DNA of 64,000 bases from Membranipora membranacea. Lineage: Eukaryota; Bryozoa; Gymnolaemata; Cheilostomatida; Membraniporidae. The notes below the pieces were generated by a model. It worked only from the letters and a program-made list of their open reading frames with translations. It did not search any database and was not told where the DNA came from. Position numbers and translations under genes: made by a program. The stretch spans positions 20,248,283 through 20,312,282 of the forward strand of contig OU612066.1 of the NCBI GenBank assembly GCA_914767715.1. The letters are read 5' to 3'. Positions 49,401 to 62,054 of the stretch are shown here, in pieces (within the stretch, counting starts at the first letter, position 1; each line of letters begins with the position of its first letter).

Positions 49401-52400
49401 CCGGTAAATACATTTGAGGGAAACATTGGGTAAACTTGTAAAGTAATCAGAACACATATAACTATCACAACCACCTTCTTCAACATGACCATCTGCAAAA
49501 TTGAAAAAGAATGCATAAGAACAGTTCGCAGATGGCATCGCTAACTTAGCCAAATGTTATAATTCATAGGGGAGGTTGCAGTGCTAGTCCATTGCAAGTT
49601 TGAAGAGATTTACATCATTGTGATAGTCCCAGAAATCTGTCTACAACAGTTTCTTTGACAACATTCCCACAATGCAACATTCCCTCATTGCAACTTTAGT
49701 TTGGCATTCCAATACTCGCGGTAGTTATCTCCACCCAGATCTTCCTGAAAATCCCAAGAAATTGATTTGTGGCTTATTCTGCAAAACTGTACCACTGATG
49801 GTGGAAACTATATACAATGAGTTTGGTAAGACTTCGTTACACCCTTTGATCATACCACCTCGTTAGCGCAGCCTCACTTCCATTAATACATGCGCAGAAT
49901 AGAGCTGACATGCAAGAAGATTGAAATCACAACATACTAACAGAAAAATATGGATTATGTATAGAAGAATCTATGAGTGTAGGCACATATATTCCAGCTA
50001 AGTTGTAATTTGCCACCCTCGCAAAACGATTTTACAGAGTTATGCGCTAAATTGTTATGAGCGGACAACTCTCGCAGATTTGCAAACGAGTATTTATTAG
50101 TAATTATATGATACATATACACCACAACCACGTTATTAGACCAAGTTTTATTCATTGTCAGGAGACTGGAACAGCAGCAGCGCTTGCAGCTTCACGTAAA
50201 GGAAGCTTGAAACTTGATTTTTAATAGCCTCCACCAAGGAAATGTGACACACACCGAGAAAGGGTTATAATAATGGTTGGAAAGGGAAAACACACACATA
50301 GTGTACAGATCAAGCTTGATCCAGTTCGTCTGCATTCCGGTTTGTTGTGAGCCCCCGCCTGCGTGGAAGGGGGCAACTCCAAAAGCAGGCAAATTGGACC
50401 ATACTTGATCTTCATCGTGTTTCAGGGGAAGTTGGCTGAGTGGGTTGATTAATCATCACACGAGCACATTCCCATACTCACCGGGTCTTTGGGGGCTAAA
50501 TATTTTCCTGTTTCCTAATCATAAGATTCAGTAAAATGTAAATAATCAAGGAAATATTCCAGATTGCAATTATCATAACTCTATTAACAAGATTGGTCCT
50601 ACAACTATGAGTTTAAGAGCTCAAACATTGATCTGGTTGATGGTAGTAGCATTTAGCATATCAACCATATTCCCATAAACATTGCCATTTTGTGGGAGCG
50701 TGACCCACGATGAAATGCTACTACCATAACAGGGTTTACTCCTTGCTATCATTAATTCAGGCAATGTTTGTGGACTTAAACTTAGACCAAGTTTGGTCCA
50801 TTTGCCTGCATTCCGAGTTGCTCCCGATCCACTGGTCACGCCTTGACCAGTAGAGGGGGTGGGGCAACTCCAAAGCGTAGGCAAATGGATTAAACTTGAT
50901 CTAACTTAAACCAGGGAGGGTGGTCCCAACCTCCCTGCTTAAACTAGGTCTCATGAATAGATATTCGAAAGCACTGTGGCCAACTAAAGAGGGACAAATA
51001 ATGTCTGATGGATTAGGTCTTAATCCCTCCCTAGTACAGTTGTCTTGCATTATAAGCTGTTGAATTATGTTTTGGTGTTTGTTGCTATAGGTCAGCATTT
51101 AACTGGAAGTTTGACAAAAGAACTAGACAACTTTAAATAACATCATGCAAACAGTCTAAGCATCAGATTGGTTATTAGCTAGCTGCAAATATTTACCTAT
51201 TACTCTTATGACTAGCTGTGATAATGCTGACTCATAATAATACAGACTTCACAACTAATTATCCATAACAAACTGATCGGTCATGGCCAATATATCGGTC
51301 AGGGCCAATATAGGAATAAGATACACTTGTGGGTGCTTGAGGGCTGGAAGAACTAATCAACACAGTACCCCTATGGGACCTACCTGCCAATCTTTAACAA
51401 TTAAGATATTTTATAAAGTAATGATGTATGATATACAACAGCTTACTATAGCTTAGAGGGCAGAAACTACTTGGGGATCTATTCAAATTATACAGACGTA
51501 TCAAATCAGTAAAAAGATGTGTACTCACAGCATAAGAAGGTTCGCCCACACCTATATTAGCACCGGTGATAAAGTCAATGTAGTCTTTGAAGAACGATGT
51601 AGGGCCGAGCATCACATTGTGAAATGAGAATATATAACTCATTAGTTCAAGTAAAGATGGCACTTTTCTGTAAGAAGAAATATAATAATAAGAATGATCA
51701 ACACAGGTTTTTGGACTGAATCACACAGAAGATGGTCGTACAGAAGGAATAACTAAGAATTGTGCTTGAATGTTATGCTTAACTGCTATAAGGTATTGTC
51801 ATATAGAGTGACGAAAAAGGCACTGTCCATGAGAAAACTCCAAACGCATTCTGGCTAAGATGAAACCGAGCTTATGCCTGGTGAGATTATCTCGGTATGA
51901 CCGAAGGTCATGATCTCATTCTAAAATATCATAAGCTAGTTCTAGATCAAGAAACCCTCCGGGGTATATTTCACGTACTAGTTCAAAAGCAGGTTGTGTT
52001 CATACTTGGAAATATGAGCTTAGTCTGATGTTGACAGAATCATTTATGGGCTGATCATTATCAATTCCAGGTGCCTAGACATTGGACATTGGCGTGTGAG
52101 GATGGCAGAGTCATCAAAAATTAACTAGCATCAATTTTGGTATGGCAGTTTGGACTAAATTTCTAAATTTTACTAATTGTTTGTCTGCTCATTATACTAA
52201 CTAAGGCACTGGAGCAAAAATAATTCCCAACCTTTGCACAAAATATTTGAACAATATAAACTTCCCATATCAAAAGCCCTAGATGTGGGGTGATTTTGAA
52301 TCTTTTAATTTCAATGACCCTTGCTTTGTCCTAAGTACAAAGATCAGCAGCATTATTAATTCAAGCTTCAGTTGATTTTACACTTATCTAAGAATTGACT

Positions 52401-55400
52401 CTCTTTCAAAAACAGGTCAACAACGGCAACAGTATACTACCAGAGATTATAGATAATATCCATAGTCTCTGCTACTACAGTAGACTTTGAATTGTTGTGC
52501 TTATTTTAACTTGTGAGTGAGTCACAGTCAGTCTGTGTGCAGGGTGTTGAATTTAGTCAAAGATGCGGGCACCCGGCTTCTATCACCACCACTGTTGATT
52601 GAGTACAGATTGAGCCTACCATCAATATTCATAGACATCGTTAGCCTGATTTCTATACTATGCATCAATTAATCTCAATCCCACCTTATAAATTTAACCA
52701 GACAATAATTCAGGATGATGAGAGGCAAACAAACATTATCTAGATGGATAAACATTGTTTTACACATCGGTTAATCCTTCAGTTTAATATCATGCCATAC
52801 TCTAAGATCATAAATCATGAAACCATATTTACGATTGCCCAATGCATGATTGCCCAATGCATGCGTATGGCATGATCAACCCAACCAGCTTTTTGAGTCA
52901 ATGCTACAATTTACAGCATAGATTGGTTTGCAAAAGTATATCTGTATTCTGTATAGAAAAGCCAATGAGATTTATTCAAATAAAGCTCCTGTTGCAGAGT
53001 GAATCAATAATTGATGTTCTATATCCTGACCTGGTAGAACAGTAGTTAAATTTGAAGTCACATCCAATAGGGATTTAATTTGAACAGTTGAGATCTGAAA
53101 ATGCCAGCTGAACAAATGACTATAACATCAAACCATCGTTGCATCTCCATGGAACCAATGAAAATTTGACCATTAGGCCTATCAATAATCTCAAAATTTT
53201 GCAGGGTGCGAGTGCAGATTTTTGGTAATGCTGGTCCTTACAAGAATGTCGCAGGTGAAAAGTCAAGATTATCAACCAAATCATGGTGCTATTCAATTGA
53301 CGCATCAATTCAATAATAATTATGGATATGCAAGATACAAGATATGCTTTGGGAATGGGTGACTCTTCAAACTCTCATCCAACTGATACATGGACATAAC
53401 CACACTGGACACATTCAAATTGGACATAGACCATTTTGTTAATTTTACCCACCAGGGCAACCCAAGGCAAAAAAAGTTCAAACGATAGAATATGGACTAT
53501 AACACTTTCTCGGTCCACCTAAGACATCTTTACGGTTCTAAGTTCACTGTGCGGCTACGACTGGGTGCAGATTAGCTCTAGATGATTGTAAATTCTATCA
53601 CATATGCTATCAGGAAACTGTGATCGTAGTTGGCATTGAGCCAAGGCATCGATCAGTGATAAATGATAACCCAGTGTTGGTGAATGTTGGACTATATGAG
53701 TTGTTTCAAAGTTCACCACGTGTTTATATAGATCTACCTTACAGAGTTACTGCCTATGATGAATGTAGTTGTTTGTTTTCAATGCAATGCCCAATTATTT
53801 TAACAGTAGGTCAAGTTTTTGCAAGAAAAACCAAAGACCTTTCTTCAAAGTTTCCATAAGTTAATGACAACAGTTTGAGAGTTATGTTGTACACGGATTA
53901 ATTGAGAAAGTGTTTACGTTTTCAAAATTTGTGAAATATGGTGAGATTGTATTTGTTAGTAGGACTTACTTTTGAGCATATTTCAGCTGGGTAGGGTTGA
54001 GATCCTCTTCTTTCTTTTGCATACCGTCATGAAGTGAAAACACCAAATCACTTAGTTTCTGTGCTGTGATCATCAAAGGCCTATCGATAAGAAAAATACA
54101 AAGGAATCAGCAACAATCTTACCAAGAAAACATGTTGATGTACGAACAGCAAAGATAACTTAAAAAATAACGTCTGAGTCACATATATGAATATATTATC
54201 ATGAAAGACATATCATAGTAGGACATAGTATGCTCTTAGACTATCATAAAGTAACTCCTTGCTTTCATCATTGCCATTTTAACAACAACAAAATCTCTTA
54301 ATTATGAAATGTTAAGTAAAATTGAGACATGAACTCTGAATTTCCAGGTTGATCTTGAATTCCCTATGCCATGATTCAGGAATACAGGTACTGTTTTAAT
54401 TACCGCAAAAATGACATCATTGAAAAACAACCTGAAGCATACATCCACCTACCCTGTAATATCTAGTGTATATCCACCTACCCTGTAATATCTAGTGTAT
54501 ATCCACCTACCCTGTGATATCTAGTGTATATCCACTTACCCTGTGATAACTAGTGTTTATTCACCTACCCTGTAATATCTAGTGTATATCCACCTACCCT
54601 GTGATATCTAGTGTATATCCGCCATAATCATATATCTGTCTATATATGTGCATCACCGACAGATAACCCATGGAGATAATAAAACCGATGATGTGAACTT
54701 GAGCCGGAAACATCAGCATCACCACATAACAAAGCAGTGGCTGTATGAACAAATGTATCACCTGGCTGCAAAGGATATATATGGATAACCATGGGGGATG
54801 GTGAGATGGCGCAATCGGTTAGCGCGCTTGCTATTCACTGCCAGGCGATTAGTGCTGCAGGAGTTGTGGGTTCGAGTCCCACTGGGGGAGCTTTCATTGT
54901 TGATTGTTCCAGCCCCCAGCACCCTCGGGTGTATACCTCTCCTAACACATGAATTATGATATAAATGAATAATATTGTTATGATACTGAACTACAGAATG
55001 AATTTCTTCGAACTACAGAATGGATTTCCGCTACATTTTTACAACATGTATTTCATCTCCAAAGATACATTAAATGCAATACATACATACATCCTCTTGG
55101 GATTTTCACTATGGTGCAATTTTCCCGCAGAGAATTACGAAGTCTCAACATCTCAACGCTCTGGGACCACATAGGCCTACCAGATTGTTTACACTTGAAT
55201 ATTCACGGAGGAATTCGGGGTTAGAAAATATCAGTCACTAATACATTGGCACATTAAAAACATCAATACAATAAACTCCCGTTGAATGCCTATTTCCTAT
55301 TCTTTTGACTTCCCTATGTGTCTTACAATCTAAACAAAAGCTTATTAATAAAGGAAATCTGACTAGATTGTCAAACAAGTGAGATAATCTTGGTGTTAAT

Positions 55401-56490
55401 CAGTGTAATTATAGCCATTCCCCAATATACACAATACTGCTAATCGTTTACCTAGGCCTAATTACAGCATATCGTTGTTGGGTGCATCCGGATTTACCTT
55501 CATTGTTCAAAATAATATAGGCCTAGGCCTACTCTTCCATTATGCGAAGATGTAGATCTACTCCTACGCCTAGGTGTAACATTGCTCTGTGCTCTCAGCA
55601 TTTTATGGGACTTATGATTACCTGAGAGTAGGTAACTGAGACAGGTTTCTCTGTGAGTAAGTGAACCACCTGTATAGTCAGGGACACAAAGTTTCTAAAT
55701 AAGGTATTTTTTCTTTAGGCTATTTGGAGGTAAACTCACCTGCCAAAGCAGAAATATATTAGAGCTACTCCGAGCACCAACTCCACGACATGTCGTACTA
55801 CAGGTGAGGCTTTCGATGGATGGAGAATCCATCTGAATAGAAATCCTAGTACTATGGCTGCCAGCTGACACGAAACATAGTTCATCTAAAAGAAGCAGCG
55901 CACCAATACCATATAACATCCGGAGATCATTGTAATGCAGGTCTAACTACCAGGTTGTCAAGTGAAATCTTACACATGGCACCAAAATGTAACCACTTAC
56001 TAACACTCCATTATGCATATTGCAACAAACAATCATTCAAAGATTCATTTTACTTCTTGATTGGTTGAGCTAGGAAATTAAACTTGACTAATTACCAAGA
56101 AGCAGCAATAAATATAATATCTCTCCACTTTCTCAGCCCAACAAATTAATGATTGAAAATCAGTCCAGTACCGTCCAGTTCTTCCAAGGACCAAAGCAAG
56201 GTCACTTTCAACTAAGGTAGTGCAGTGGCTATTTCAGCTATTCATCACATTGATATCACTCATTTACCAGTCACCCTGAGTCTGACCTAGATCAAGTTTG
56301 ATCTATCTTGCCAGCACTGATCTAAGTCTGACCCATTTTCTCTGTCTAGGCCACCAGTAGATAGATAGAAAGAAGAAGAGTTAGTTAGTAGCTAGTTAGT
56401 TACCTGGTCAATTGATAATCCAATCTGATTTCCAACAGGCTGTAGCAGTCTTGAGCCATAATAGAACCCCAATCCTGGTTCTAATGACAT
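46473..56490 (-). CDS. MBOAT2: MBOAT1/2-type lysophospholipid acyltransferase
   Basis: Polytopic ER enzyme that would re-acylate lysophospholipids (Lands cycle). Exons in transcript order: 56490-56404, 55885-55740, 54765-54598, 54080-53970, 51667-51529, 49492-49402, 49000-48902, 48666-48563, 47918-47721, 47327-47176, 46560-46473. All phases agree and give 460 aa, somewhat shorter at the C-terminus than vertebrate MBOAT2. Family signatures: LSIDQ then NYVSCQLAAI, SPVVRHVVELVLG, LHDGMQKKEEDL, VPSLLELMSYIF, GPTSFFKDYIDFI, SKYYFAWTL, NVAAGFGFNGF, MDSWNIRT (Asn near 328) and FWHGFYPGYY (active-site His near 359). The first exon was found by its match to the LLQP...IDQ start of the family. MBOAT1 and MBOAT2 cannot be separated here, so the symbol is provisional. 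The linkage of exons 5 and 6 is the least certain. Confidence 0.93.
48070..48195. repeat. Dispersed repeat, copy 3
   Basis: Contains CTGATTCTGACATGGAATAT, TCAATTATA and CTAGGGGAGG in the order seen at 39895-40015 (inverted) and 27775-27890. It lies in an MBOAT intron. Confidence 0.5.
50310..50412. repeat. Palindromic short element (family P), copy 2
   Basis: GATCAAGCTTGATCCAGTTC at the left and GGACCATACTTGATC at the right. Internal GTCTGCATTCC and GGGGGCAACTCC match the other family P copies. MBOAT intron. Confidence 0.6.
50607..50730. repeat. Palindromic short element (family Q), copy 1
   Basis: The left part has GAGTTTAAGAGCTCAAACAT then TGGTAGTAGCATTT, and the right part has AAATGCTACTACCA. 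It is the same core as the elements at 59266-59402 and 60834-60955. The right end is incomplete. Confidence 0.55.
50780..50905. repeat. Palindromic short element (family P), copy 3
   Basis: AGACCAAGTTTGGTCCATTT at the left pairs with AAATGGATTAAACTTGATCT at the right. It carries GCCTGCATTCCGAGTTGCTC and GGGGCAACTCC. Best preserved copy of the family. Confidence 0.65.
54445..54618. repeat. 29-base minisatellite built from an MBOAT exon end and its splice donor
   Basis: Six tandem 29-base units (starts 54445, 54474, 54503, 54532, 54561, 54590). On the minus strand, unit 6 contains the last 21 bases of MBOAT exon 3 plus its donor (ACAGG, then GTAGGT at 54597). The other five units are intronic copies of that same exon-intron junction. 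Unit 4 even carries the consensus GTAAGT. Confidence 0.92.
54800..54892 (+). mobile_element. tRNA-like sequence (SINE head or tRNA pseudogene)
   Basis: A-box TGGCGCAATCGG at 54807-54818 and B-box GGTTCGAGTCC at 54869-54879, with a good T-arm (GTGGG, loop, CCCAC). The A-to-B spacing is about 18 bases longer than in an intronless tRNA, recalling intron-bearing tRNA-Ile(UAU), whose D-arm is also similar. However, the 3' arm (TGGGGGA) has no matching 5' acceptor strand and no clear anticodon stem forms. It is therefore tRNA-derived rather than a working tRNA gene. It lies in an MBOAT intron, on the opposite strand. Confidence 0.55.
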
Positions 56491-57530
56491 CTCTGTAAAC
56501 TTGTGTGGTCAGGGGTGGCAATGCAAGTAGAAAAATGAAGTGAAAGGATAAGTAAAGATGAATTGGTTTTCTCAAATGTGCAAATTGAACTTCTTTCACT
56601 AGTCTGATCAATAGAGTTGATGCTTAGCAGGCAGAAAGATAACATCACAGAATATGTATGTTGAAAATAGTCTGGTTACCACCAACTGGAGTAATCACAT
56701 TTTTCAGGCATTTCCGGTAAGAAAAACTAAAAATTTTTAGTTGCATTACAAACTGTTCTTGAAAGCCAGGTCTGCCCATCTCACAGAAAGGAGCAATCAC
56801 TGAATAAATTTATGAGATCATATTCTTCTTTAGGACACATCGATTAACTATGGTCAACTTCTTTACTATAAATCCTTTCTCTTCATAACTGGGCAGTCAA
56901 TTTATTAATGTTCAATTATTGGTGTATTTTTAACATTTTTTCTGTAAATTAATCACCTGCAATACCAGTACGCAATACCCCTCCGAACACACTGAAGGTA
57001 TATTTATCCAAATGTGCCCGTGATGTGGACGGTTTGGATTAAGTTGAAGGTAAGGTAAGGTAAGGACTCACTTATTAGCCATGTTGTTTGGAGGGCAATT
57101 ATTTCTTGCAGCAATTTTACACCTAGAGCAACTAACTAAATTCTAATCTTAATCTAGGTATCTTATCTATTTTTTATCTAATCTAAACTAAGTAACTATT
57201 TTTTAGTATATTTTATGTTTGAAATTGTACAGGACTCCATTCATTAATTTATTCAAACAATGGGCTGTAAAATTTAATTGAACCAAGGAAGTAACTCCTT
57301 GATTGAACACTGTTGTAGGCTATATGTAACAAATTACCATATGCTGCTTTTCAGTTGGTACATATTAGTAAGAGTTCTTGTAAGGAATGTTAGTGTTATT
57401 TATATATTTAGTTATGGGGTAGTTGTAAATTTTACTGTAAGTAATTGTACATTTGAATGTTAGTTTTACACATGTATATACATTATCTGTGAGCTCTTTC
57501 TTAGCCTGTTGTCTTTCTCTAGTTCGCGTG
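56491..57530. promoter_or_regulatory. Shared upstream region of the divergent MBOAT and CHID1 genes
   Basis: The ATG codons of the two head-to-head genes are 1.04 kb apart. The region is AT-rich with a short GGTAA/GGTAAG run near 57050-57066 and no clear TATA box. It must hold both 5' UTRs and promoters. No other gene is seen. Confidence 0.5.
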
Positions 57531-60500
57531 ATGATTCGGTGGGCGGAATACTTGGTGATATGGATTGTGCTTGTGGCTGCACTGATCACTGTGTGCGGAG
57601 TTGATGGAACACTGTCTAAAAGTGATAAGAAGGACAAGAAAGCAAAGAAGAAAAATAATGTGGTGAGATGTTCTCAATTTAAGTAGTGATCGCAAGTCCC
57701 CTGCATGTAAGAGGTGTACTACTTAGGGCTAGCACTAGTTATGTTCTCACCTCTACTATATTAAACATACTAGCCACGCTCTCTGAATGTTTTGGGCTTT
57801 GAATTGCCACTAATACTCACTTCTGAATGACAACATATGCTGTCTATTTTTTCTTGCAACACTGGTTGACAGCTAATAATATATAATGACATCATTGTCT
57901 TAAAGCCATGCTCTTGCATAATTACACCAGAATTGACCAGACCTATTCAGTTTGGCAAACTTACATTGTTAGTCAACATCTATTTTGATATGATGTCGCA
58001 CATAACACAACCAAGAAGCCACCACTTTTAAAAAATCAATCAGACTTATATGTATATCAATAGAAATCTTTTAAGTAGGCCTAATGTCTTGCTTCTAAAT
58101 TCTCAGAAAATGGACACTGTAGCTAACGTTGTCAATCGAGATCTGATAAAGGCAGAACATACACCTAGCGACGTGCTCAGAGAACATTATCGCTACTGTG
58201 AACTGGAGAGGGAGATCAGACATTTCAAAGGTCCCGTATTAGCCTACGTCACTCCAGTAAGTATGACACACAAGCAGAGTCAGCTATGGATTGTTTTATT
58301 CCAAGCCTTCATGTGAAACAAGCTGATGTTAATTAACCAGGTTCAGACGTGGGCTTACGCTGCCACTTTGTAAATGTAAATCACTTTTTATTAGCAGCTC
58401 TCAAGCTGTCTTTACAGAACATGAAACATATTACATAGAAACATACACACATTTTGCCCATTAGGCGGGCAATGGTGGTCAATTTGATCAGCCCTTCTGT
58501 TTCTGTACTTTGTGTCAAAAATTTGATGTGGTTCTCCAATCAAATAATCTATACCTTCATGCTACATCATTACATTGATTTTATTTTACAGTGGAATTCT
58601 AAAGGCTATGACATAGCAAAACTCTTCCATAAGAAGTTTACTCTTGTTTCACCTGTCTGGTTACAAGTAAAACCAAAACAGAACGATAAATATGTGATGA
58701 CCGGGTCACATGACATCGATAAAGACTGGGCTGCTGAAGTAACAAGAGGAGGCGAGAATTCATTAGGTAAGTACCAAATACTCCACTGGGTAACTTCCAA
58801 ACACTGCTCTAGAAAAGTATCAAATTATCTCCATGTATGTACTTAGTTTGTGGGTTCAAATGCCTTCCATTGGGTTTCGTGGCATTCCATGTTTGATAAT
58901 TGTCTGCCACTAAGTCCTAACTGGATCGTACAAGTTCTCAACCTTAAAATGGGTTACGCTATAGCAAATAATAAAAGAATGGATTTTGATCAATCAGTTA
59001 CATCTGGCATCGCAGATAACATTGACAGCTGTGTTTATTACTTTGTTACAGTTCCTCGTGTACTATTCGATGGGTGGACTGTAGGCGATTATAAAAACAT
59101 GTTCAATTCTGAGCAGAGCATGATCAAGTGTGCTAAAACTATCACTTCCTTCATCAAGGTAAGATCTATATGATAATTACTAATCTGCTGAGTGTTTAGA
59201 TTTATGACTGTCCTATATGAAATATGTTGCAAGGAATTAAAGTTTATTAATTTACCCAAAATATCATGAATTCACTAGTTTAAACGCTCAAACTATGCCG
59301 GGATAGCTGGTAGTAGCATTTCCCCTTGGAAAATGGTTGATAATTAAATGCTGCTACCAGTTATCCCGGCATAGTTTGAGCTCTTAAACTAGTGAATTCA
59401 CATGTGTAACACTCATCTGCAGGTCAATATATATAGTTCTGTCATGATCTGCTCAAGTTCAACAGTCATGATGTGTGAATCTTTCATGAAACATGTTGTA
59501 TCTAGAGATCATGATATTCACATATATAATAACAATTTGGTAGCCCTTTCTGATTGAGTGGCCAAAGTACACTAGTAACATAACATGACAGAAATGTGAT
59601 AAACTCCTTTCTCAAGAACTTTTAATTAACTAATGGTACAAGTATCCCGTAGCAGAATTTTCATGTACAATAAAAGTCTAGGAGTTTGAGCTTTTGGAAG
59701 TGTATTGTTGGAATGTTTTCATGGTGTCTGATTGGTCAAAATTCTGTTTGTTACAGAAGCAGGGATTTGGTGGAGTGACTATTGAGGTTTGGAGTCAGAT
59801 ATTACCTGGGCTCCAAACAGATCTCACTCACTTCCTTATCCATTTAGGAGATCTGCTGCATACACATGATAAAATACTTATACTAGTTGTACCACCAACT
59901 AATGTTGCTCCTACCATAGGGTTAGTCTCTTCTGTTGTATACCATTTTAATCATTTTTCAGAGCTGCCGTGGATTTGCCCCAAGAAGTTTTAGACAATAT
60001 ATATTGATTTTTTTGTACATAGAAAGTCACCAATTAATCCGACAAATGTCTTGCACAAAATGAGCACGTCCACCGAGTTTACTCAAGGCCAAAAATGTAC
60101 AATACAATACTCCCAGTCTAACCTATAGAGTTATGATGAAAAGGAATGCATGTATAGCTAATTTGTGTTGAATATTGTTAAGTGACAATTGTGAAGCATG
60201 GTGGTGATTTATCTTCTTGTTATTGCAGAACACCTCAATTTACTAAAGCTAACTTTGAGGAGCTGAAGAGCGCTGTCGATTACTTTAGTGTGATGACTTA
60301 TGATTATCACGTTCAAGCGTAAGTATCTCAACCTTATGATCCCCAACCCCAAGGATTAAAATAACTAGGGTATTACACTTAGCCAGAGTTATCAGGTTTC
60401 AGTTAAGGTAGATCCATGTTTCTGAATTCCCTTCAAATTTGCAAAAGTTTTACCAAATCTAATGATTAGTGGATTTAGATTTTGGCTAATTTCCTATCTT

Positions 60501-62054
60501 CCCCTGAGCTAGGACAAGTCTGCTAAATGTACCTAGTTTGACTCCATTTTTCTTCTCATACCTGTTCCGGAAGACTCTTACTTCAGCTACAGCTCAATTT
60601 CCCATCCAATAATTATCCTTCTTCTTACCAACATTACATTCTATTCATACAGCTATCAGTATATCAAGTTTCATGGAAAACTTTGTTCACAGGTAGATAA
60701 ACTTAATTATTAATAATATTTTTTCTATATCTGGCCTATTTTGTTACCACCAAATCAAAAGCGAGTTACTGGCTATGCATAAAAAATGAAAAATGCATGA
60801 AATTAGCAACTAGATCAACACGTTTTTCATTCACACCTAGTTTAATCACTGAAACTGTGCCTGGAGAGCTGGTAGTAGCAATATCGACCACTTGGATGAT
60901 GAAGTGCTACCACCAGCCATCCTGGCACAGTTTGAGCGCTTATAATAATTCACATCATGTACTGTACAAAGACGATATGTCATTCTGTTTTAGTGGAGTA
61001 GCAGCACCAATAAGCCCTCTGGAGTGGGTGGGACGCAGTATACGTAACATAGTACCTAGTAATACTAGCAAAGATAGAGCTAGACTTCTCCTTGGTGTTC
61101 ACTTTTATGGTATCAAGTTTGGACATTATACTGGTGCTGCTCCGGTAATCGGCCATGAGTAAGTTTGATCTTTTCAAACAATGAATTCCGAATTTGGTTA
61201 TATCAACGTATGGTTGCAAGTTATGGCCCAGTCTAGTTGAACATGTGAACCGAAGCTTTGAGACTTTCCTTTCTTAGCAGCCTACTTGTTAGTTTACTGG
61301 ACTCGGCACCTTAGTAATTTTACCCAGCTCTGTAAGTTAAGCTTATGATGCATAAATGTATTAGTATGCTTACAAAGTATATCATACTTTTGTGATCATG
61401 CAACTTGTTTCTGGAGAAGCTGGCCATTGCATTTTTATCACCTAAACACTGCACCAAAACCATTCAAAGACAGCATCCCTAGCTTTTGCCATGAAGATTA
61501 TGAAATCATGTGTTATTTGTCTAGTGATTGAACAACAGCAATTCAGGAAATACAGAGAATCCTCCACACCCTTATAGTTTTGTCTTGTGCAATAGGATTC
61601 TTGTTAACATTCAAGGTGATTTTATTTCAGATTTATTAATATTCTGAAGAATCTCAACGTTGATGTGAAATGGCAACCACAGGACGCTGAACATTCCTAC
61701 ATCTATAATGAGTAAGTTGTCATCACGTTTGGAAATCTGCCTAGATGTGGAACTGTCAGAACCATGATAGAGATCCAGCTCATTCCATTCAAAAACTTTG
61801 ATCTGACACCTGTAAATTTCAGTCATAACTTTCGAGTAGACAACTTCTAATTGATAAACAATATGCTACCATATTAGCCTTAGATTTACTGCAAATGTTT
61901 TTGATTCAGGGGTGATGCGGGGGAGGAATTCTTCTTGTTCTACCCGTCCCTACTCTTCCTGAAGGAAAGGTTGGATCTCGCAAGAAAACTTGGAGTTGGT
62001 ATAGCTATCTGGGAGATCGGTCAAGGGCTCGACTACTTCTATGACCTTCTATAG
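57531..62054 (+). CDS. CHID1: Chitinase domain-containing protein 1 (GH18-like)
   Basis: Secreted or lysosomal GH18-fold protein; in vertebrates it binds stabilin-1 and saccharides and lacks clear chitinase activity. Exons: 57531-57662, 58107-58256, 58592-58766, 59052-59158, 59757-59920, 60229-60318, 60994-61158, 61631-61711, 61910-62054. Phases agree throughout and give 402 aa, close to the human 393. Signal peptide, then [11 protein letters not shown] as in the vertebrate N-terminus, [54 protein letters not shown] and the end [14 protein letters not shown]. The GH18 catalytic box is degenerate (GGVTIEVW): Glu is kept, but the preceding Asp residues are absent, consistent with a lectin-like role. 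The ATG at 57531 was chosen because it opens directly into the signal peptide. Confidence 0.95.
59266..59402. repeat. Palindromic short element (family Q), copy 2
   Basis: A near-perfect hairpin: TGAATTCACTAGTTTAA at the left is the reverse complement of TTAAACTAGTGAATTCA at the right. CTCAAACTATGCCGGGAT, AGCTGGTAGTAGCATT and their complements lie inside. It lies in a CHID1 intron. MITE-like. Confidence 0.75.
60834..60955. repeat. Palindromic short element (family Q), copy 3
   Basis: ACTGTGCCTGGAGAGCTGG, then TAGTAGCA, pairs with TGCTACCACCAGC, then CATCCTGGCACAGT. It is a diverged copy of the hairpin at 59266-59402, ending about 40 bases before a CHID1 acceptor (60993). Confidence 0.65.
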
